From NCBI GenBank assembly GCA_026417675.1, contig JAOACV010000127.1, positions 1 through 6,967 of the forward strand: a DNA stretch of 6,967 nt, written 5' to 3'. Position numbers and translations under genes: made by a program. Shown here piece after piece: positions 1-5,938 of this stretch. A model generated the notes under the pieces. The model saw only the letters and a list, made by a program, of their open reading frames with translations, searched no databases and was not told the origin of the DNA. This DNA is from Verrucomicrobiia bacterium. Lineage in GTDB: Bacteria; Verrucomicrobiota; Verrucomicrobiia; CAIQCK01. Every line of letters starts with the position of its first letter. The first letter of the stretch is position 1.

Positions 1-445
1 ACATGACGCTCACCAGCACCGTGTCATTGCGAATCGCCGACCGCACGGATTCCGGGTCCACAATGCCCTCGCGGCCAACCGGCAGCAGCGTCAAGGAGTA
101 ACCGTCTTGCTTCTGCAATCGCTCGCAAGAATGCAAAACCGCGTGATGCTCAATGGCCGACGTGACGATGTGTTTGCCCCTGGCCACCAGCGCCCGCGCC
201 GCGCCGAAGATGGCATGGTTGTCGGCTTCCGTGCCGCCGCTGGTGAAGACGATTTCTCCGGCCTTCGCGCCGAGAAGTTTTGCCAGCCGCTCGCGCGCGT
301 CATCGAGCGCCGCGCGGGCTTCGCGGCCGTGAAAATGGATGCTGGAGGCGTTGCCGTAGTTGTCCCGCAAAAACGGCAGCATCGCCTGCAACGCCTCCGG
401 GTGCAGCGGCGTGGTGGCGTTATGATCGAGGTAAATCCGGCGCAT
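1..445 (-). CDS. Cysteine desulfurase, NifS/IscS type (3' end beyond window)
   Basis: This is a PLP-dependent class V aminotransferase-fold enzyme. Members remove sulfur from L-cysteine, giving alanine and an enzyme persulfide that feeds Fe-S cluster assembly or tRNA thiolation in the cytoplasm. The 148 visible residues begin [19 protein letters not shown], the hallmark N-terminus of group I desulfurases. They continue with [16 protein letters not shown], the PLP phosphate-binding stretch [13 protein letters not shown] (residues 67-79) and [10 protein letters not shown] (96-105), where His100 aligns with the PLP-stacking histidine of IscS. The PLP lysine and the catalytic cysteine loop lie outside the window, so IscS, NifS or another subtype cannot be decided. 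The ATG is placed by the canonical N-terminus; no clear Shine-Dalgarno is visible. It follows cysE by 43 bp on the same strand, so co-transcription is likely. Family assignment is firm. Confidence 0.95.
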   Translation of the reverse strand, partial: MRRIYLDHNATTPLHPEALQAMLPFLRDNYGNASSIHFHGREARAALDDARERLAKLLGAKAGEIVFTSGGTEADNHAIFGAARALVARGKHIVTSAIEHHAVLHSCERLQKQDGYSLTLLPVGREGIVDPESVRSAIRNDTVLVSVM

Positions 446-488
446 GGCGGTCAACGACGCAGGGGCGGCGTGTCGCGGTCCTGCCTTT

Positions 489-1400
489 TCAAGCGTCCTC
501 TTCCTTCCGCGGTTTGATGCGGAGCTGCTCGTTCTCGAAATAGACGATCGAGCGGGGCGGCACCGACTGCATGAGCCAAACGTTGGAGCCGATGATGGAG
601 CCTTTGCCGATGGTGGTGTCGCCGCCGAGAATGGTCGCTCCGGCGTAGATGACGACATCGTCCTCGATGTTGGGATGGCGCTTGCCACCCTTGACGATGC
701 GGCCTTGAGCGTCCTTGGCGAAGCTCTTGGCGCCCAAGGTGACGCCTTGATACATCTTCACGCGCTTGCCGATAACGGTGGTCTCGCCGATGACGACGCC
801 CGTGCCGTGATCAATGCAGAAGTAACTGCCGATCTGCGCGCCGGGATGGATATCAATGCCCGTGCGGCTGTGGGCGAACTCGGTCATGATGCGCGGGATC
901 AACGGCACCTGTTTCAAGTAGAGCACGTGGGCCATGCGCTGCACCGCGATGGCTTCAAGGCCCGGATAAGCGACGATGATTTCCTCCTGGCTCATCGCCG
1001 CGGGATCGCCCTCGTAGGTGGCCACGACGTCGGTCTGGAGCAGGCCGCGGATGGCGGGAATTTGGTCCAGAAAATCCAACGTGACCTGCCGCGCAGTCTG
1101 ATCGAGACGCTTTAGGTCGCACTTCGGGCAGGGTTTATAGTTCAGCGCCTTGACGATCTCCTTCTGCAACCGCGCGCTGATGGAAGCGCTGAGGGCCGTC
1201 ACATACTCGCGCACTTCGCTGCTGTGGATGACATCCGGCTCCATGAACCCCGGAAACAGCAGCCGCAACAGGTCGCGCGTGATCTCCGCCACGACCTCTT
1301 TGGAGGGCAGGTTGCTGCCGTCAATGTGATTGATGCCACCGTGGCTCCTGTAAGAGGCCACGATGCGGCCCGCGATCTGATCCAGTCCTTTCCGACTCAT
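489..1400 (-). CDS. cysE: Serine O-acetyltransferase (SrpH/EpsC-like)
   Basis: Cytoplasmic enzyme that transfers acetyl from acetyl-CoA to L-serine, giving O-acetylserine, the committed step of cysteine synthesis. The 303 residues comprise a helical N-terminal domain (about 1-175) and a left-handed beta-helix of hexapeptide repeats (about 180-290). Asp183 in GIDIHPGA and His198 in IDHGTG keep the 15-residue spacing of the E. coli catalytic pair Asp143/His158, and [10 protein letters not shown] and [11 protein letters not shown] are also typical. The N-terminal domain has a CPKC motif (91-94). The C-terminus is polar (KPRKEEDA) and lacks the terminal isoleucine that inserts into O-acetylserine sulfhydrylase in enteric bacteria, so that complex may not form the same way. 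An in-frame TAG lies 18 nt upstream, so ATG 1400 is the first possible ATG; an AGGTGG sits 26 nt away, too far to serve it in the usual manner. Downstream is a cysteine desulfurase. Confidence 0.95.
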   Translation of the reverse strand: MSRKGLDQIAGRIVASYRSHGGINHIDGSNLPSKEVVAEITRDLLRLLFPGFMEPDVIHSSEVREYVTALSASISARLQKEIVKALNYKPCPKCDLKRLDQTARQVTLDFLDQIPAIRGLLQTDVVATYEGDPAAMSQEEIIVAYPGLEAIAVQRMAHVLYLKQVPLIPRIMTEFAHSRTGIDIHPGAQIGSYFCIDHGTGVVIGETTVIGKRVKMYQGVTLGAKSFAKDAQGRIVKGGKRHPNIEDDVVIYAGATILGGDTTIGKGSIIGSNVWLMQSVPPRSIVYFENEQLRIKPRKEEDA

Positions 1401-1422
1401 AGTTGTAACGGATAGCTAGCAT
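1321..1422 (-). other. Candidate 33-codon leader ORF overlapping the cysE start
   Basis: AGGTGG (1427-1432, minus strand) is 4 nt upstream of an ATG at 1422 that opens a 33-codon frame beginning [12 protein letters not shown] and ending at a TGA at 1321-1323. It overlaps the first 80 bases of cysE in another frame. The ribosome-binding arrangement is better than that of cysE itself, so this could be a regulatory upstream ORF whose translation competes with or assists cysE initiation. It has no cysteine or serine codon run, so a classic attenuation peptide is not indicated. It may be chance, because high-GC sequence yields many such frames. Confidence 0.2.
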
Positions 1423-1432
1423 GGTTCCACCT

Positions 1433-1470
1433 AAAAGACAAGGAAGCCGCCCCGCGGTGCCATGGGCGGC
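1433..1470 (-). terminator. Possible attenuator/terminator hairpin in the cysE leader
   Basis: Arms at 1446-1452 and 1464-1470 (GCCGCCC and GGGCGGC) form a perfect 7-bp all-GC stem with an 11-nt loop. On the minus strand the stem is followed by TTCCTTGTCTTTT, 9 T in 13 positions, which resembles an intrinsic terminator. It ends 33 nt before the cysE ATG, leaving little room for a separate promoter. If real, it therefore more likely attenuates cysE transcription, or ends a short leader RNA, than separates two genes. The T-tract is interrupted, so the call is tentative. Confidence 0.35.
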
Positions 1471-1643
1471 ATGCCAAGCAGCAGCAACGGAGTTCAAATC
1501 CTCCACACGCGCCCGGACCTCGCCTCGTGGCGTGCCAAAAGTCATGGTTTGGATCTCTTTGGTCTGCCGCTCAATGTCTTGATGATAGCCCGGCAGGGCA
1601 ACGAGTTGATTGGTAAGTTGGTGTTTGTAGTCCCGACCGGCGC

Positions 1644-1661
1644 GGCGACGGTGCCGTCGCC
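1644..1661. promoter_or_regulatory. 18-bp palindrome, candidate operator or hairpin
   Basis: GGCGACGG and CCGTCGCC are perfect 8-base inverted arms around a 2-bp centre (TG), located 70-87 bp upstream of the secreted hydrolase start and about 245 bp upstream of cysE. The symmetry suits a dimeric regulator. As RNA it could form a 7-bp stem with a GTGC tetraloop. No T-run follows on either strand, so a terminator is unlikely. No regulator family can be assigned. Confidence 0.4.
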
Positions 1662-1730
1662 ACTGGGCCAAGAGTTCCGAAGCACAACGCCGACCTCGCC
1701 ATTATTGTCCCAGGCCGGTAAAGTTCCGCC

Positions 1731-4364
1731 ATGAAACAATGGCTCGTGCTGGCTTGCTTGTGGGCGCTGGCCGGATGGCAATGCGCCTCGGCGGCGTCTT
1801 CCATCTGGATTCATTCGGCCCAACCGCGCGCCATGTCGCCGCTGATGACGACGGCTTCAGCTGTGGCACTGCCGGAGGCCGACGCGCTGGGCGATTTCAT
1901 CCTGAGCGCGGTCACGGCCACGGCGGAGACGCCCGCGCCCGACAGTTGGGCGGAGTTCACCATCGAGGTGCCGAAGGAGAACGTTTATCGGCTCTGGAGC
2001 CGCGTGCGATTTCCAGCCGGCGAAGGCGAAGCGTGGCGGATTGCGCCGGCCAGCGGAGGCCGCGAGATCATCCTTAGCGCTGGCCAAGACGCGCGGCGCT
2101 GGCACTGGGTGGACTGTGGCGAGATCGAGCTGCCGGCGGGGCCGTGGACATTCCGTGTGCATCCCCCTCGCGCGGGGGCAACGACGTTCGGCCCGCTGAA
2201 GTGGCGCAAGGCGGAACTGACCCAGACGCCGCGGTTGAACGTTCTCTGTTTGAGCGATGACCCGCGCTACACGCCGACGGACGCCGACGCGCAACGGGCG
2301 CTTGGTTTGACGAAGACAAAACCACCGCTTCCTCGCGTCGCGCCGGCGAAGCTCGCGCCGCTGCCCACCGACGGCCTGCTGGTGCCAAACCGCAAGCGGC
2401 TGCCGGATTGGATGCGCGTGCCGCGGTGGTTCACGAAAGACTCGTGGCGCGACGAGTTGCGGCATCGCCGCGCGGGCGACATCGCGGCGCTGGTGCGCGA
2501 GGTCGCGGCCAACGGCGGCCAGACGCTGCGGTTGAGCATCTTTTGGGGCGGGGAGGTTTACTACCAGAGCCGCGTGGCGCCGCACGCGCCGGGGCTGGGC
2601 CGGCTCGACTACCTGCGCGAGGCGATGGACGAGGCGGCCCGCACCGGCGGAAAGATCGTGGTTTATATGAATCCGAACGCCTTGGTAGCGGAGCACCCGC
2701 TGCACGCCGAGTGCGTGATCCGGGAACCGGACGGCCGGCTTTCGCAGCAGCCCGCTTATGGCCGCCAGACGTTTCCGAACGGCTCGCGCTACGCCTGCGT
2801 GAACCATCCGCGCTATCGCCAGTTCCTGCGCGATGTGTTGACGGAGATCTTCTCGCGCTACAAGCCGCACGGCCTTTATGTGGACGGACTGACGCCGCAC
2901 GCCTGTTTCTGCGAGCACTGCCGCGCGAAATGGCGGGCGATGTTCGGCTCGGGGATGCCGGTGGAAAAACTGGGGAAGAACCCGCCAGTCTGGGCCGTGT
3001 GGGGCGAGTTCGGACGCGACCCGCAACCGGTCGGCGACGTGGAAAACGATCCCGACGCGCGGCGCTGGACGGAGATGATGCTCCGCACATTGATCGAGGT
3101 CACGCACGAGTTCTCGGCGACGGTGAAAAAGGCGAAGCCCGACGCGATCACGGCGTTTCATTCCCACCCGAAGGACGGCTGCGAGCACGACTATGACGGG
3201 ACCCTGACCGAGGTCTATACGCCGCGGCCGTGGGTGCACATCGCCTGGCGCAGCGGCGAGCTGGCCGGCTATTCGGCGGTCTATCACGTGCCGACGCTCT
3301 TCAACATCTACCCGCACCGCCACTTCACCGCGGCCGAGGCGCGCTACCACGCCCTGCAAGGACTGGCGGCGGGCGCGTATCCGAACTTCTGGAGCGCGCT
3401 CGGCATGAAGCCGGTGGCCGAATTCATGGCGCGCTGCGCCGACTGTCTCGATTTCAGCACGACCGCGCCGGTGAAATTCATCGCGCTGCCGCGAGACCTG
3501 CGCGAATCCGACACGCAGCGGCGGACGCCCCGCGCCGCCGGCGTGAGCTACGGATCGCGCGACCGGTTCCTCGCGCCGTATGTGGGCGCTTACTCCGCCC
3601 TGATGCGCTCCGGTCTGCCGGTGGTGACGCTGCATCGGCCGCGTTTCGAGGAGGGTCTGGCGGGCTTCAAGGTGCTCGTGCTGGCGAACGTCGGTTTGAT
3701 GAGCGACACGCAGGTGGAGAAGGTGCGGCGATTCGTGCGCGACGGCGGCGGCCTGATCGCCACGCATGAGACCTCGCTCTACGACGAGAAAGGCCGGCGT
3801 CGCGAGGAGTTCGCCCTGGCTGATGTGTTCGGCGTCCGCTACAAGGCGACGCTGAAACCGCAAGGCGATGATGAGCCGCGCGTGAGGGTGGAGCGGGCCG
3901 GCGCCGAGACGATGGATTGGCCGTCGGACACCGGCGGCGTGCTGGCGCATCGCTTCGGCCGGGGCCGCGTCGTCTATCTGCCGGGACGGCCCGATTCGGC
4001 GCAGTGCTACAACCCGTGCGCCAAGATCGAGCGGTTGTTCGCGCAGGCTGTCCGGTGGGTTTCACAAGACAACCTTCCGGTTGAGCTCGAAGCGGCTGGC
4101 ACGGTCGGCGTGACGCTCTTCCGGCAGCCGCGACGGCTGATTGTCCATCTGGTCAATCACCAGCGCGACAGCCTCTTTAGCTCGGACACGTTCGAGCCGG
4201 TGGGCAAGGTTTTGCTGCGCGTGAGCGGGCCGTCCGATGGCCGCGTGCAGCGGGTCCGGCGGCTCTGGGAGGACCGCGACCTGCCGTTTGAGGCGAAACC
4301 AGGCAGCATCCGCGTCGAAGTCGGCCGGCTGGACGAATACGAAGCCGTGGCGGTGGAGTGGTGA
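1731..4364 (+). CDS. Secreted GHL6-like glycoside hydrolase with beta-galactosidase-trimerisation-type domain
   Basis: The 877-residue protein starts with a Sec signal peptide (MKQWLVLACLWALAGWQC, likely cut after ASA at residue 21). A beta-rich carbohydrate-binding-like region follows (about 23-160). A TIM-barrel-like core (about 220-575) contains LRLSIFWGGEVYY, GKIVVYMNPN, GLYVDG (Asp385) and the cysteine cluster CFCEHC (392-397), a pattern seen in putative hydrolases of the GHL6 type. Residues about 580-770 resemble the Rossmann-like beta-galactosidase trimerisation domain (FKVLVLANVGLMSDTQVEKV, FVRDGGGLIATHET), and about 780-877 form a C-terminal beta domain (IVHLVNHQ). It probably acts on a glycan outside the cytoplasm. 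The substrate and catalytic pair are not evident: Asp385, Glu426 and Glu494 are only candidates. It has no transporter or sulfatase neighbour in view. The ATG is chosen because the signal peptide begins there; its ribosome-binding site is weak. Family membership is recognised by eye. Confidence 0.75.
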   Translation: MKQWLVLACLWALAGWQCASAASSIWIHSAQPRAMSPLMTTASAVALPEADALGDFILSAVTATAETPAPDSWAEFTIEVPKENVYRLWSRVRFPAGEGEAWRIAPASGGREIILSAGQDARRWHWVDCGEIELPAGPWTFRVHPPRAGATTFGPLKWRKAELTQTPRLNVLCLSDDPRYTPTDADAQRALGLTKTKPPLPRVAPAKLAPLPTDGLLVPNRKRLPDWMRVPRWFTKDSWRDELRHRRAGDIAALVREVAANGGQTLRLSIFWGGEVYYQSRVAPHAPGLGRLDYLREAMDEAARTGGKIVVYMNPNALVAEHPLHAECVIREPDGRLSQQPAYGRQTFPNGSRYACVNHPRYRQFLRDVLTEIFSRYKPHGLYVDGLTPHACFCEHCRAKWRAMFGSGMPVEKLGKNPPVWAVWGEFGRDPQPVGDVENDPDARRWTEMMLRTLIEVTHEFSATVKKAKPDAITAFHSHPKDGCEHDYDGTLTEVYTPRPWVHIAWRSGELAGYSAVYHVPTLFNIYPHRHFTAAEARYHALQGLAAGAYPNFWSALGMKPVAEFMARCADCLDFSTTAPVKFIALPRDLRESDTQRRTPRAAGVSYGSRDRFLAPYVGAYSALMRSGLPVVTLHRPRFEEGLAGFKVLVLANVGLMSDTQVEKVRRFVRDGGGLIATHETSLYDEKGRRREEFALADVFGVRYKATLKPQGDDEPRVRVERAGAETMDWPSDTGGVLAHRFGRGRVVYLPGRPDSAQCYNPCAKIERLFAQAVRWVSQDNLPVELEAAGTVGVTLFRQPRRLIVHLVNHQRDSLFSSDTFEPVGKVLLRVSGPSDGRVQRVRRLWEDRDLPFEAKPGSIRVEVGRLDEYEAVAVEW

Positions 4365-4459
4365 GCGCCAATCGCCTCATGGTCGCGGTTGTCATCTTTG
4401 GCCGGCGCGCGCAGGATGGATGGTCTTGGGTCGCAAATCGCGCCCGGTCGAGGTATGCT

Positions 4460-4467
4460 GGGGGTGA
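4460..4467 (+). promoter_or_regulatory. Ribosome binding site fixing the protease start
   Basis: GGGGGTGATC, beginning at 4460, matches the extended complement of the 16S rRNA 3' end (GGAGGTGATC) at 9 of 10 positions, with the G-run 7 nt from ATG 4472. It is the strongest such site in the window. It favours ATG 4472 over the GTG at 4358, whose extra 38 residues do not look like an export signal. Confidence 0.75.
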
Positions 4468-4471
4468 TCGA

Positions 4472-5938
4472 ATGAGGTGTTTTGTCTGGAACTTGCTCTT
4501 GATTGTGATGTGGCTCGTCCCTGCGGCGCGCGCGGCGGAGAACGGCGACATTCGGCGCAGCGTGGTGCGCATCAACGCGGCGTGGCAGGACCCGAATTAC
4601 CGCGTGCCGTGGACGGCGGGCCGGACGCGCACAGGGATGGGCGCGGGATTTGTCATCAGGAACTCGCGCATCCTGACCAACGCGCACGTGGTCAGCGACG
4701 CGCGTTTTCTCAGCGTCGAGAAGGAGAACGACCCGAAGCGATACGTCGCGGTGGTGGAGCACATCGCGCATGATTGTGACTTGGCGCAATTGAAGGTGCT
4801 CGACCCGACGTTCTTCCAGGGGACAACGCCGCTGGCGCTCGGCGGGATTCCCGATCTGGACTCGGTGGTGTCGGTTTATGGCTACCCGATCGGCGGCGAC
4901 CGGCTCTCGGTGACGCGCGGCGTGGTCTCTCGGATTGACTACCGCACCTACAGTCATTCGCGGGTGGACGCGCACCTCATCATCCAGATTGACGCGGCGA
5001 TCAACCCCGGCAACAGCGGCGGACCGGTGTTGCAGGGCGGGCGCGTCGTCGGCGTGGCGTTTCAGGGTTTCAGTGGCGACGTGGCGCAAAACGTCGGCTA
5101 CATGATTCCGGTGCCGGTGGTCCAGCGGTTTCTGAAAGACATCGAGGACGGCCGCTACGACGGCTACGTGGACCTGGCGATCGCGACGTTCCCGCTGCGC
5201 AACCCGGCGATGCGGCGCGCGCTGGGGCTGGCCGACAATGGCCGTGGCGTGATGGTCAGCGAGGTGATCGCGGCCGGCAGTTCGGCGGGCGTGCTCAAGC
5301 GCGGCGACGTGTTGTTGAGCATTGACGGCCACGCCATCGCCAGCGACGGCTCGGTGTTGCTCGACGGCGAACGGGTCGAGATGGCCGAGGTGGTCGAGCG
5401 CAAGTTCAAGGGCGACACGGTGAAACTGGCGATCCTGCGCGACAAGAAGCCATTGGAGGTCACCGTGACCCTCCAACCGCTCCAGCCTTACCTGATGATG
5501 GCCAACCACTACGATGTGCTGCCGCGCTATGTGGTGTTTGCCAGCCTGCTGTTTCAGCCGCTTTCCTACGACCTGATCCGGGCGCACCAGATTGAAGACT
5601 TGCGTGTGCGGTTCTTCGGCGAATTTTTCATGGCGGATGAAATCTACCGCGAGCGGCCGGAGATCGTGGTGCTCACCGACATCCTCTCGGACCCGGTGAA
5701 CACCTATCTGTCGGAGTTCCGCAACGGCATCGTGGACGAAATCAACGGCGCGAAGATCCGCACGTTCGCTCAAGCCGCCGCGGCGCTGGCCAAACCGGCA
5801 GATCCCTGCGTGATCAAGTTCGTCGGCAAAGGCCGGCCGCTGGTGCTGGACCGGCAGGCCGTCGAAGCCGCGCGCGAGCGCATCCGTTCGCGCTACGGCA
5901 TCACCAGCGAACAAAACCTTGACGAGCGCGTGCGATGA
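4472..5938 (+). CDS. Exported Deg/HtrA-family serine protease, Deg9-like, with PDZ domain and diverged C-terminal PDZ
   Basis: An ATP-independent trypsin-fold protease, probably acting in the periplasm on misfolded or specific proteins. The 488 residues start with a signal peptide (MRCFVWNLLLIVMWLVPAARA, likely cut near residue 21). The protease domain (about 25-225) has a complete triad: His72 in LTNAHVV, Asp103 in DCDLAQL and Ser182 in NPGNSGGPV. A PDZ domain (about 232-335) includes GRGVMVSEV and LKRGDVLLSIDG. The C-terminal part (about 345-460: YVVFASLLFQPLS, PEIVVLTDILSDPVN, GIVDEINGAKIRTF) resembles the second, diverged PDZ (PDZ_3 type) of plant Deg9-like proteases, unlike the two classical PDZ domains of E. 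coli DegP. It lies 107 bp after the hydrolase gene on the same strand, and its last codons overlap the next gene (ATGA), so it is translationally coupled to the pseudoprotease. Catalytic activity is inferred from the motifs. Confidence 0.9.
   Translation: MRCFVWNLLLIVMWLVPAARAAENGDIRRSVVRINAAWQDPNYRVPWTAGRTRTGMGAGFVIRNSRILTNAHVVSDARFLSVEKENDPKRYVAVVEHIAHDCDLAQLKVLDPTFFQGTTPLALGGIPDLDSVVSVYGYPIGGDRLSVTRGVVSRIDYRTYSHSRVDAHLIIQIDAAINPGNSGGPVLQGGRVVGVAFQGFSGDVAQNVGYMIPVPVVQRFLKDIEDGRYDGYVDLAIATFPLRNPAMRRALGLADNGRGVMVSEVIAAGSSAGVLKRGDVLLSIDGHAIASDGSVLLDGERVEMAEVVERKFKGDTVKLAILRDKKPLEVTVTLQPLQPYLMMANHYDVLPRYVVFASLLFQPLSYDLIRAHQIEDLRVRFFGEFFMADEIYRERPEIVVLTDILSDPVNTYLSEFRNGIVDEINGAKIRTFAQAAAALAKPADPCVIKFVGKGRPLVLDRQAVEAARERIRSRYGITSEQNLDERVR

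Larger units (their letters stand above)
1401..1730. promoter_or_regulatory. Divergent intergenic region between cysE and the hydrolase gene
   Basis: This 330-bp stretch must contain the promoters of both divergent genes, but I see no convincing -35/-10 pair for either. It holds a strong palindrome (1644-1661), a GC-only hairpin with a T-rich flank (1433-1470), minor 4-5 bp inverted repeats (GCCC/GGGC at 1588-1599 and CACGC/GCGTG at 1506-1534) and a well-spaced AGGTGG-ATG near cysE. Several open frames of 70-116 codons cross it, but none shows a recognisable motif, signal peptide or good start. I could not recognise a tRNA, a known riboswitch or another RNA gene. Confidence 0.6.

Noticed and set aside
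444..1115. 223-codon plus-strand open frame opposite cysE
   Set aside because: Antisense to an unmistakable serine acetyltransferase; no motif or signal of its own.
1412..1440. Minus-strand TTGTCT and TAGCTA separated by 17 bp as a cysE promoter
   Set aside because: The -10 matches the consensus at only 2 of 6 positions and would place the transcript start almost on the start codon.
1489..1504. GGAGTTCAAATCCTCC, resembling a tRNA T-arm
   Set aside because: With the loop set as TTCAAAT, two of five stem pairs fail, and no D-arm, anticodon arm or acceptor stem can be built around it.
1655..1668. CCACTGG, resembling part of the cobalamin riboswitch signature
   Set aside because: The surrounding conserved boxes are absent, and the motif lies beside a simple palindrome that accounts for the local pattern.
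1321..1671. 116-codon minus-strand frame with a TTG start spanning the intergenic region
   Set aside because: No recognisable motif, no good ribosome-binding site at its start, and an 80-bp overlap into cysE. Only its last 33 codons, with their own AGGTGG-ATG, were kept as a weak candidate.
1857..3950. 697-codon open frame on the minus strand opposite the hydrolase gene
   Set aside because: It is Arg/His-rich with no recognisable domain and lies antisense to a gene with a signal peptide and clear motifs; a typical high-GC shadow.
4358..4471. GTG start at 4358 for the protease, overlapping the end of the hydrolase gene
   Set aside because: The 38 extra residues are not signal-like and would bury the clear signal peptide that begins at ATG 4472 behind a strong ribosome-binding site.
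4365..4471. Terminator or promoter between the hydrolase and protease genes
   Set aside because: No stem with a T-run is visible; a TATGCT at 4454 has no matching -35 at proper spacing.
4157..5914. 585-codon open frame on the minus strand opposite the protease gene
   Set aside because: Same reason: low-complexity His/Arg/Ala-rich composition, antisense to a protease with an intact triad.
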